Shown here in pieces: positions 7,224 through 14,540 of a DNA stretch of 24,878 nucleotides (within the stretch, counting starts at the first letter, position 1; each line of letters begins with the position of its first letter). Below the pieces are notes generated by a model. It ran no database searches. It saw only the letters and a program-made list of their open reading frames with translations, and was not told the origin of the DNA. Source of the DNA: a bacterium (GTDB lineage: Bacteria; AUK180); NCBI GenBank assembly GCA_030622125.1, contig JAUXGM010000013.1, positions 1 through 24,878 of the forward strand. The letters run 5' to 3'. Position numbers and translations under genes: made by a program.

Positions 7224-8237
7224 ATGATAACATTATTTGAAGACCATCGGAGTAATTTTTATCCCTTTACCCTATCAAGAACAATTGCGAATATGTATTA
7301 TGGTTTGTTTAACAACATAGAAAGAGTAGAAATATTTAGTGCTAAAACAAAAAAAGAAGATTTAGATATTGAGATAAATAGCAGGTTTATGGGATTCGGG
7401 GCGTTGAAATATATCTTTGATCTTAAAAAAGATAGTAAGTTAATTGATATTAACGGAGATTGCGTTGCAAGAAGAGGAGCGGGAACAAGGAAAACCAAAA
7501 TTGAAAAAAAACTCCTTTTTTCTTTTTCTTATGATATGATGGCTGAGAACGGGGTTTTTATAAGAGATGATATAAGAGAGACCAAGGGAGATGAAAAATT
7601 GATCGTAGATAAATCTGCTGTCATTGAAGATTTCGTCTATCTTGACACAAAAAATGGACCGATATTTATAGATAAAGAAGCAAAGATCCATGCAGGAAGT
7701 AGAATAGAGGGACCCTGTTATATTGGCAAAAAGACAAAGATATTTACTGCAAAAATAAGAAAAAACACTTCGATCTTTACCGATTGCCGTATCGGAGGTG
7801 AGGTAGAACAATCTATCTTTTATCCTTACTCAAATAAATACCATGAGGGCTTTGTCGGGCATTCTATTTTCGGTTCATTTACCAATTTGGGAGCACTTAC
7901 AACGACATCGGATCTGAAAAATAATTATGGTAATATCAGAATATTCCTGCAGGGTAAAGCAGTCGATACAGATATAATGAAACTTGGAACATTATGTGGC
8001 GACCACACAAAATTAGGTATAGGAACATTAATAAATAGCGGCACTGTGATCGGTTTTTCATCCAATCTTTTTGGTGGCGGTTTCTTTAAAAAAGAATATC
8101 CGTCATTCTATTGGGGAAGAGCAGATAAAGGGACAACTTATGATATTGAAAAAGCAATAGAAACTGCAAAAATTTCAATGAAAAGACGAGGAATTAACTT
8201 TTCAAAAGATGAAAATTGGGGACGGTGGTTAGTTTGA
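7224..8237 (+). CDS. GlmU-like sugar nucleotidyltransferase/acetyltransferase
   Basis: A 337-residue protein resembling the alternative bacterial GlmU family. It opens with the family hallmark LFEDHRSNFYPFTLSRTIAN. From about residue 130 to 290 it becomes a left-handed beta-helix of hexapeptide repeats, with FIDKEAKIHAGSRIEGPCYI and the conserved HEGFVGHSIFGSFTNLGA region (H207, H213) followed by TTTSDLKNNYG. The family is thought to acetylate glucosamine-1-phosphate and couple it to UTP for envelope sugars. The N-terminal half is short compared with the roughly 390-400 residues usual for the family. The start at 7224 was chosen because AAGGAG at 7213-7218 lies five bases upstream, although an open frame extends to 7167. 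Confidence 0.82.
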   Translation: MITLFEDHRSNFYPFTLSRTIANMYYGLFNNIERVEIFSAKTKKEDLDIEINSRFMGFGALKYIFDLKKDSKLIDINGDCVARRGAGTRKTKIEKKLLFSFSYDMMAENGVFIRDDIRETKGDEKLIVDKSAVIEDFVYLDTKNGPIFIDKEAKIHAGSRIEGPCYIGKKTKIFTAKIRKNTSIFTDCRIGGEVEQSIFYPYSNKYHEGFVGHSIFGSFTNLGALTTTSDLKNNYGNIRIFLQGKAVDTDIMKLGTLCGDHTKLGIGTLINSGTVIGFSSNLFGGGFFKKEYPSFYWGRADKGTTYDIEKAIETAKISMKRRGINFSKDENWGRWLV

Positions 8238-8255
8238 TTAGTTTACTGGGTGAAA

Positions 8256-8300
8256 AATGTTCATAAAACATTTATTGATTAACTTATTTTATGGTATAAT
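8256..8300 (+). promoter_or_regulatory. Promoter upstream of the RAYT-gmk run, with an adjoining small palindrome
   Basis: A perfect TATAAT at 8295-8300 is extended by TGG (8292-8294), giving a TGnTATAAT extended -10. Candidate -35 boxes are TTGATT at 8275-8280 (14-base spacing, short) or TTTATT at 8271-8276 (18 bases). Just upstream, AATGTT/AACATT (8256-8261 and 8267-8272) form a six-base inverted repeat with a five-base loop, which might be an operator or a weak terminator for the upstream operon. No T run follows it. This promoter would serve RAYT and probably gmk, coaBC and the genes beyond. Confidence 0.55.
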
Positions 8301-8346
8301 AAGATGGGAATAGTTATTAATTTTCATTTGTTTAATGGCGGGAAAC

Positions 8347-9234
8347 ATGGCTCGTAGAGCTCGTATTGATCTACCTAATTTCTGGTATCATATCATTGTA
8401 AAAGGTGTAAATGGAATGAAAATTTTTAGAAGTGATAATGATAAAAAATATTTTATGAAAATACTTTATTCTTTACTTTCTGAATATGATATATTATTAT
8501 CTTCATTTTGTTTAATGGACAATCATTTTCATTTAATAGTTTTAAGGCAAAGTATCTCTTTATATAAATTTATGCATAGATTATTAACAAAATATGCTTT
8601 GTATTTTAATAAAAAATACAAACGCAAGGGTCATCTTTTTAATGATAGATACCATTCTTTTATTATTTTAAAAGAGCGATATTTAATTATCGCAGTAATA
8701 TATGTTAATCAAAATTCAGTCAAAGCGGGAAAAGTTGCAAAATCTATTAATTATAGATTTTCTTCAGCTAAATGTTATTATGGTTTGGAAGACAATCCGT
8801 TTATCACAAAAATTCCAAATTTTGATGGAGACGAAGGAATAAAAAACTATATTGCAAATAGTCCTGAAGAATTTGTTGAATTAGAAATTTATAGGGATTC
8901 TATTGGCAGGAAAGATGATTACATCCTTTTAAATAAAAGAAAACTTGGTAGAGATAAAGAAAAATATATAGAGAGAAGAGACATTAAAGAAGATGAAAAT
9001 ATAAACAATATTATTAGAAAATTGTTGATCGAAAAAATGCAGATAAAAGAAAAAATCCTGCAAATGATTAGATCTAAAAAGAAAAGGGGAGACATCATTA
9101 AGTTAAGAAAAAAGGCAGTTCTTTTATTATATGCTGAAGGTTTTACCCTATCTGAAATTGCAAGATTTATGAATAAAAGTTTGCCAACGATATTTAACAC
9201 AGTAAAAAAATATGGAGGAAATAAATATGAGTAA
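8347..9234 (+). CDS. REP-associated tyrosine transposase (RAYT, Y1/HUH family)
   Basis: A 295-residue single-strand DNA transposase-like enzyme. The HUH metal motif is H60-F61-H62 in MDNHFHLIV. The likely nucleophile is Y119 in AVIYVNQNSVKAG, the family's tyrosine position. GHLFNDRYHS at 96-105 is also typical. A C-terminal helix-turn-helix candidate lies near AEGFTLSEIARFMNKSLPTI. RAYTs cut and join REP palindromes and are usually single-copy and non-mobile. Two in-frame ATGs exist, at 8335 and 8347. The later one gives the family-typical MARRARIDLP start and follows a CGGG tract. The gene is visibly richer in A and T than its neighbours, consistent with horizontal origin. No terminal inverted repeats or target duplications were seen. 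Its stop overlaps the gmk start by eight bases. Confidence 0.92.
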   Translation: MARRARIDLPNFWYHIIVKGVNGMKIFRSDNDKKYFMKILYSLLSEYDILLSSFCLMDNHFHLIVLRQSISLYKFMHRLLTKYALYFNKKYKRKGHLFNDRYHSFIILKERYLIIAVIYVNQNSVKAGKVAKSINYRFSSAKCYYGLEDNPFITKIPNFDGDEGIKNYIANSPEEFVELEIYRDSIGRKDDYILLNKRKLGRDKEKYIERRDIKEDENINNIIRKLLIEKMQIKEKILQMIRSKKKRGDIIKLRKKAVLLLYAEGFTLSEIARFMNKSLPTIFNTVKKYGGNKYE

Positions 9235-9871
9235 ACTAATTAAACTAACCACCGTCCCCATTTCCTACTACAATGCCGGGTTTTTAGTTGTTTTAACGGC
9301 ACCATCAGGGGCGGGAAAAACAACGATAAGAGACGGCATATTAAAACTCCACCCCGAAATAATGTATTCGATTTCTACAACTACAAGAAAACCAAGAAGG
9401 AATGAGGCGAACGGAAGAGATTATTTCTTTGTCTCGGGGAATGAATTTAAGGATATGATCAAAAATGATAAACTTATTGAATGGGCAAAGGTGCATAATC
9501 ACTATTACGGAACGCCAAAAGATTTTGTTAAAAAGCATATAAGACAGGGAAAGATCATTGTTATGGATATAGATGTTCAAGGTGGAATAAACATAAAAAA
9601 ACGATTTCCGGATGCGGTATTTATCTTTATCCTTCCTCCCTCTTTTGAAGAGCTTGAAAAGAGATTACTTGAAAGAGGAACAGACAATTTAAAAACGATA
9701 AAATTAAGGATAGAAAATGCTAAAAAAGAGATTGCAATGATGTATAATTACAATTATATTATTGTTAATGATGAGGTAGAAAAAGCCATTGATGAAACAG
9801 AAGCAATTATTATTGCCGAGCAAAGAAAAATATCAAGAAATGTAGATTTTTACAAGGGGTATATTAAATGA
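9227..9871 (+). CDS. gmk: Guanylate kinase
   Basis: A 214-residue kinase converting GMP to GDP with ATP. The P-loop is APSGAGKT at residues 25-32. The GMP-binding block is TTRKPRRNEANGRDYFFV at 52-69, then EWAKVHNHYYGT and the MDIDVQGG Walker-B-like segment. The N-terminus is about 15-20 residues longer than most Gmk proteins, which begin shortly before the P-loop. The start at 9227 is set by GGAGG at 9214-9218, eight bases upstream. This ribosome binding site lies inside the end of the RAYT gene, so gmk translation is probably tied to RAYT translation or at least to its transcript. The stop overlaps coaBC in an ATGA arrangement. Confidence 0.95.
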   Translation: MSKLIKLTTVPISYYNAGFLVVLTAPSGAGKTTIRDGILKLHPEIMYSISTTTRKPRRNEANGRDYFFVSGNEFKDMIKNDKLIEWAKVHNHYYGTPKDFVKKHIRQGKIIVMDIDVQGGINIKKRFPDAVFIFILPPSFEELEKRLLERGTDNLKTIKLRIENAKKEIAMMYNYNYIIVNDEVEKAIDETEAIIIAEQRKISRNVDFYKGYIK

Positions 9872-11031
9872 ATATCTTGATGGGTATAACGGGTTCAATT
9901 GCGGCGTATAAATCACTTGATCTAATCAGGCTTTTTGAAAAAGCGGGGCATAAGACCGCAGTAATACTTACAAAAGGCGGATCAAAATTTGTTCCGGTGC
10001 TTTCATTGAAGACATTTACTTCAAGGGGTGTTTACATTGATCAGTTTGATGAAAATACCGATCAGCCGATCCACATAAACCTTGCAAGGTGGGCGGATAT
10101 TTTTATTATCTCTCCTGCAAGTCTTGATATCATCGGAAAAATGGCAAATGGAATTGCAGACAATCTACTTCTTTCCACATTTTTTGCTTTCGATAAAAAA
10201 GTAGTAATCGTTCCGGCAATGAACGATAAGATGTATGCACATCCAATGTTTAAAAAAAATCTTGTAAGATTAAAAAAACTTGGTATTATTGAAATACCGC
10301 CAAGATCCGGTGCACTTGCATCCTATGATGTTGCAAAAGGACATACGGAGGAGAGTTCGGTGATTTTTGAAGAGGTCTTAAATTTAGATAAGTATTCAAA
10401 TAAATTTAAAGGGAAGAATATTCTAATAACTGCCGGCGGGAGCAGTGAGGATATTGATCCAGTTCGAGTGATCTCAAATAGATCTACCGGTGAAATGGGA
10501 CGGCAGGTGGCACTTGCCTTTTATAGACAGGGTGCGGAAGTAAGTGTTATTTCTTCGAAAAATATTTCACTTCCTACCTCCATTAAGATCATTTCCGCAA
10601 CCTCTTTGGATGATTATTTTAAAGCGGTAAAAAAAATGATGAACCGCTTTGATATATATGTATCAAGTGCTGCTTTATCTGATTTTGTTCCCAAAAAAAA
10701 TAACGAAAAAATTAAAAAAGAAAAATTCAACGGCACATTAAAATTAGAAAATGGAATTGATATCCTCTCTTATGTTTTAAAAAATAAGAAAAAAAATCAG
10801 ATCATTGTAGGATTTGCCGCTGAAACCAATTTGAAAGATAAAGATATTGAAAAGAAGTTGAAAAGAAAACCGGTCGATTATCTTTTTGTAAATGAGATAT
10901 CGGAAAAATACGGGTTTGGTGATAAATTAGTAAATGGGTATATAATCCACAAAAATAAAAAAGTTATCCTATCGGATGAAACCAAAGGGAATGCTGCTTT
11001 TCAACTTACGAGATTTATTGTAGAAGGATAA
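9868..11031 (+). CDS. coaBC: Bifunctional CoaBC (phosphopantothenoylcysteine synthetase/decarboxylase)
   Basis: A 387-residue protein with both domains of coenzyme A synthesis. The N-terminal flavoprotein (CoaC, about 1-175) has GITGSIAAYKS, active-site H69 in IHINLARWAD and the substrate motif PAMN (116-119). The C-terminal CoaB (about 182-387) has ITAGGSSEDIDPVRVISNRS with N204, and the Lys-rich strap FVPKKNNEKIKK. In the CoaC substrate-recognition flap, the usual LACGxxGxGR pattern reads LASYDVAKGH, so the catalytic Cys is replaced by Ser152 and the following Gly and Arg are lost. AAGGGG lies upstream. The omega subunit gene often found between gmk and coaBC is absent. Confidence 0.92.
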   Translation: MNILMGITGSIAAYKSLDLIRLFEKAGHKTAVILTKGGSKFVPVLSLKTFTSRGVYIDQFDENTDQPIHINLARWADIFIISPASLDIIGKMANGIADNLLLSTFFAFDKKVVIVPAMNDKMYAHPMFKKNLVRLKKLGIIEIPPRSGALASYDVAKGHTEESSVIFEEVLNLDKYSNKFKGKNILITAGGSSEDIDPVRVISNRSTGEMGRQVALAFYRQGAEVSVISSKNISLPTSIKIISATSLDDYFKAVKKMMNRFDIYVSSAALSDFVPKKNNEKIKKEKFNGTLKLENGIDILSYVLKNKKKNQIIVGFAAETNLKDKDIEKKLKRKPVDYLFVNEISEKYGFGDKLVNGYIIHKNKKVILSDETKGNAAFQLTRFIVEG

Positions 11032-12320
11032 TGAAGAAAATTCCATTAGCAGAATTACTAAGACCTGCTGCCTTCGATGATGTTGTCGGACAGGAACATC
11101 TCACATCACTAAATTCACCATTTAGAAAAATGATAGAAGAAGATAATTTTTCATCATTTATTCTTTGGGGTCCTCCCGGTGTTGGAAAAACAACGATAGC
11201 AAAAATAATCTCAAAAAATGAGGGATTAAATTTTTACCACTTTTCCGCTGCTTCATCGGGAATTCCCGAATTAAGAAGGATAATAAAGGATTCAAAATCA
11301 CTTTTATCTGCCAATAAAAAAACAGTGATATTCATAGATGAGATACATCATTTCACAAAGACCCAACAAGATTTTTTATTGCCATATACGGAAGATGGAA
11401 CGATCACATTGCTTGCCGCCACTACGGAAAATCCTTCTTTTCAATTGAATGCCGCCCTCTTATCACGGTTAAGTGTTTTTATTTTGTACGCACTTCCGGA
11501 AGAATCAATAGAAAAAATCTTGTTAAGAGCAATAAAAAGAATGGATCAATGGCTTACAAAAAAGGTAAGTTTTACCGATGATGGGATCAAGACAATAATA
11601 TCACTTTCAGGGAAGGATGCGCGAATAGCACTCTCCATATTGGAAAGCAGTGCGAAAGCAATATCCAAAAAAAGTATTGATAAAAATGATATTGAGAACT
11701 TTGTTAAACTTACAACCTTGAAATTTGATAAAAAAGGAGAAGAGCATTACAATCAGATATCCGCACTCCATAAATCATTAAGGGGTTCGGATGTTGATGC
11801 TGCCCTCTATTGGGGGAAAAGGATATTGATGGCAGGGGAGGACCCAAGGTATCTTCTCAGAAGATTGATCCGATTTGCCGCAGAAGATATCGGACTTGCC
11901 GACCCCAATGCTTTAAATTTAGCAGTTTCCGCAAAAGAAAGTTATGAATTTCTCGGAAGCCCGGAAGGGGAGATCGGAATAATTGAACTTATAATCTATC
12001 TGGCACTTTCTCCAAAGAGTAATTCCGTCTATATTGCCGAGAAGAATGTGGATGCAAAGATAAAAGCAACAGGATATCTTGAAGTGTCTTTTCACATAAG
12101 AAATGCACCCACAAAACTGATGAAAGATATTGGTTATGGAAAAGGATATGAATACTCCCAAAATTTTAAGAATGCAATAAATGCACAGGATTACCTCCCT
12201 GAAAAATTAAAAGGAACGATCTTTTATAATCCGAGTGATAGGGGCTTTGAGGAAAAATTAAAAAAAAGATTGGACTATATAAAAAAAACAAAGAAAAGAT
12301 TAAAAGATGAAAAAAATTAA
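11031..12320 (+). CDS. rarA: Replication-associated recombination ATPase RarA/MgsA
   Basis: A 429-residue AAA+ ATPase related to clamp loaders, acting at stalled forks. It begins with LAELLRPAAFDDVVGQEHL. Walker A is GPPGVGKT at residues 47-54, Walker B FIDEIHHF at 101-108, sensor 1 TTENPSF at 131-137, and the Arg finger is in LLSRLSVF (R146). The C-terminal tetramerisation part includes SDVDAALYWGKRIL and RRLIRFAAEDIGLADP, both diagnostic of RarA. Its ATG shares one base with the coaBC TAA stop (TAATG), and GAAGGA lies just upstream. It overlaps the next gene by 14 bases. Confidence 0.95.
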   Translation: MKKIPLAELLRPAAFDDVVGQEHLTSLNSPFRKMIEEDNFSSFILWGPPGVGKTTIAKIISKNEGLNFYHFSAASSGIPELRRIIKDSKSLLSANKKTVIFIDEIHHFTKTQQDFLLPYTEDGTITLLAATTENPSFQLNAALLSRLSVFILYALPEESIEKILLRAIKRMDQWLTKKVSFTDDGIKTIISLSGKDARIALSILESSAKAISKKSIDKNDIENFVKLTTLKFDKKGEEHYNQISALHKSLRGSDVDAALYWGKRILMAGEDPRYLLRRLIRFAAEDIGLADPNALNLAVSAKESYEFLGSPEGEIGIIELIIYLALSPKSNSVYIAEKNVDAKIKATGYLEVSFHIRNAPTKLMKDIGYGKGYEYSQNFKNAINAQDYLPEKLKGTIFYNPSDRGFEEKLKKRLDYIKKTKKRLKDEKN

Positions 12321-13800
12321 TTTGATAGTGATACTGATTATTTTGACAATAATTACTTTTGCAAAAACAAATTTTTATGTATTTTATTCTTATGATTGTG
12401 ATGGCTGTCAAGCACTTTTAGAAGGAATTTTACAAGAAAAATTAGAAAAATATGATCCGATATTCCACTATTTCGAGGTTTCAAGTGAAGTAAATATGGA
12501 TGTCCTTTTTAAGCTTGAAAAAACAATTGGGAAAAAAGGTGAGGATTTCCCTGAAATTATTGTTGGAAATAGCTTATTTGCGGCAAATGAACTTATTGAA
12601 GACGAATTCTATCAATATATTAAGAAGAAAAAACCTGAGGATGTAACACCGGAACTTAAAGATATTATATCTAAGGGGGTTGAATTTAGAGAAGTTAAGT
12701 GGCAAAGAGAAACAGAAAATATAACTGAATTTAATAGCAAAAAAAATGTTTGTATTGCCTATTTTTATTCTGCCGCATGTAATCATTGCAGAAAGACAGA
12801 CAAGGTCCTTGAGATATTGAAAAAAAAATATGGTTTTAATATAGATAATTTTTCACTTCCCCAAAATACTGTACTTTTGGAGGCAATGGAGGAAAAATTC
12901 GACTTAGCAAGTAAATACCATCTCGGTTATCCGAAGATATTTATCGGGAATGATATTTTGATATCTAATGATATTACAAAGGAATCGATAGAGTTTTTAA
13001 TAAATAAATATGATGAGGCAGAACCATACTGGCGGAAAATAAAGATAGGAAAGGGAATTAGGAACAATATTGTAAAACGATTCAAAGAATTCCGATTGGG
13101 TGCTATTATTGCGGGAGGAATCATAGATGGGATCAATCCCTGTGCATTTACAACGATCCTTTTTTTTATCTCATTTTTGACACTTACCAAAAGAACCAAA
13201 AAGGAGATACTAATAACCGGATTATCATTTTGTTTGGCAATATTTATCTCATACTATGCAATAGGAGTAGGGCTTATCTATCTTTTAAAATCAATAGCGA
13301 CTATTTCAATTATTTCAAAGATCATCTATATAGGAATGGGAATTGTTGTGTTGGTCTTTGCAGGGCTTTCATTTTACGATTATTTTATGTTTAAAAAAGG
13401 AATGACAAAAAAAGCAATGCTCCAACTTCCCGATTATCTTAAAAAAAAGGCACATTCCATAATAAGAAGAGGAAGAAAGAGCCATTATATTTTTATTTCA
13501 GCATTTGTAACCGGTATCTTAATCTCATTTGTGGAATTTGCATGTACGGGGCAGGTCTATCTTCCTACGATTACATTCGTAATGAAGATCCCTGAACTCA
13601 GGATAAAAGCACTTTTTTTTCTTTTTTTATACAATATCTTTTTTACCTTACCGCTTATCGGCGTATTTATTCTTGCATATTTAGGTTTTTCTTCTGAGAA
13701 ATTCAATACGGTTTATAAAAAAATGGGACCAGGTGTAAAACTTGTAACCGGTATCTTCTTTGTCATTCTCGGTGCATTACTTATTCTTTTATCATTATGA
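12307..13800 (+). CDS. DsbD/CcdA-like thiol-disulfide carrier with two N-terminal thioredoxin-like domains
   Basis: A 497-residue protein with a signal peptide or first membrane anchor (about 1-19). The first thioredoxin-like domain has CDGC at residues 31-34 and a likely cis-Pro at 82. The second has CNHC at 158-161 and a cis-Pro candidate in LGYPKIFIG. A multi-helix DsbD/CcdA membrane domain follows from about 264 to the end. Its paired cysteines are C279 in GINPCAF and C413 in FACTGQVYLP, the signature for passing electrons from cytoplasmic thioredoxin to the periplasm. E. coli DsbD has its thioredoxin domain after the membrane part, so this order is different. The cysteine-rich protease at 18006 could be a client, which is inference only. 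The gene overlaps rarA by 14 bases, with no strong ribosome binding site. Confidence 0.85.
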   Translation: MKKINLIVILIILTIITFAKTNFYVFYSYDCDGCQALLEGILQEKLEKYDPIFHYFEVSSEVNMDVLFKLEKTIGKKGEDFPEIIVGNSLFAANELIEDEFYQYIKKKKPEDVTPELKDIISKGVEFREVKWQRETENITEFNSKKNVCIAYFYSAACNHCRKTDKVLEILKKKYGFNIDNFSLPQNTVLLEAMEEKFDLASKYHLGYPKIFIGNDILISNDITKESIEFLINKYDEAEPYWRKIKIGKGIRNNIVKRFKEFRLGAIIAGGIIDGINPCAFTTILFFISFLTLTKRTKKEILITGLSFCLAIFISYYAIGVGLIYLLKSIATISIISKIIYIGMGIVVLVFAGLSFYDYFMFKKGMTKKAMLQLPDYLKKKAHSIIRRGRKSHYIFISAFVTGILISFVEFACTGQVYLPTITFVMKIPELRIKALFFLFLYNIFFTLPLIGVFILAYLGFSSEKFNTVYKKMGPGVKLVTGIFFVILGALLILLSL

Positions 13801-14540
13801 TAGATCTTACAAATAAAAAAGTATTGATTGTCAGCGACATTCATTATGGTGAAAAGAATAAAAAAGGAAGTGAACTCTTTTTAAAATTTATAAAAAATTA
13901 TAAAGATTATGATGCAATGATCTTAAATGGTGATATCTTTGATTTCTTCTATGAGCCGGTAGAAAATAAATATCATTTGAATAAAGAAATTCTTACTGAT
14001 TTTAAAAATCTTAACAAGGATATCTATTTCATTCCCGGCAACCATGATTTTTGGGGTAAGAATATCTTGCTTAAAAACGGTATTCATTATTACCCTTATG
14101 GATTTGGGGTTATGCAGAACGGTAAACGATTTTTTGTTCATCATGGCGACGGTTTTAATCCGAAGGATATCGGATACACTATCCTGAAAGGATTGACCCA
14201 TAGCGGACTTCTTTTTGAGATTGGAAAATTGATCATACCGGCATCATTTTTTTACAGGTATATCAGGGATGTTTCAAGAACCGACAGTTTTGTATCTCAT
14301 AGCAGAATAGAGGTAGAATACCTTGAAAAAACAGGAATTAAGATCGCAAAAAAATACGGCTATGATGGCATCATTACCGGTCATTCCCATTATCCGTATA
14401 TAAAAAAAATAGGAGATTTGATCTATGCAAATTCAGGCGATTTCCTTATCAACTTTTCCTATCTTGTTTTGGAAAACGGTGAGATTTTATTAAATTATAT
14501 CGTTCCCGGGGGAACAAAGCCCGCCTCGGTCCCGTCATAA
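13797..14540 (+). CDS. Calcineurin-like metallophosphoesterase, LpxH-like
   Basis: A 247-residue phosphoesterase with the full metal-binding set: D14 and H16 in SDIHYG, D46 in NGDIFDF, N82-H83 in PGNHD, H116 in HHGD, and H196/H198 in GHSHYP. Spacing and length fit the UDP-2,3-diacylglucosamine hydrolase (LpxH) group of lipid A synthesis, but other phosphoesterases share these motifs, so lipid A is an inference. The ATG overlaps the stop of the DsbD-like gene by four bases. The last 46 bases overlap the convergent kinase gene. They encode a Gly/Pro-rich tail (PGGTKPASVPS) that does not look like part of the enzyme core. Confidence 0.82.
   Translation: MIDLTNKKVLIVSDIHYGEKNKKGSELFLKFIKNYKDYDAMILNGDIFDFFYEPVENKYHLNKEILTDFKNLNKDIYFIPGNHDFWGKNILLKNGIHYYPYGFGVMQNGKRFFVHHGDGFNPKDIGYTILKGLTHSGLLFEIGKLIIPASFFYRYIRDVSRTDSFVSHSRIEVEYLEKTGIKIAKKYGYDGIITGHSHYPYIKKIGDLIYANSGDFLINFSYLVLENGEILLNYIVPGGTKPASVPS

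Noticed and set aside
8238-9240. Complete insertion sequence around the RAYT gene
   Set aside because: No terminal inverted repeats, target duplications or flanking subterminal hairpins like those of IS200/IS605 were seen, and the 3' end is fused to gmk. This fits a single-copy RAYT better than a mobile IS.
14502-14515. Intrinsic terminator shared by convergent genes
   Set aside because: The palindrome is strong but has only a two-base loop and no T run on either strand. It is reported as a palindrome only.
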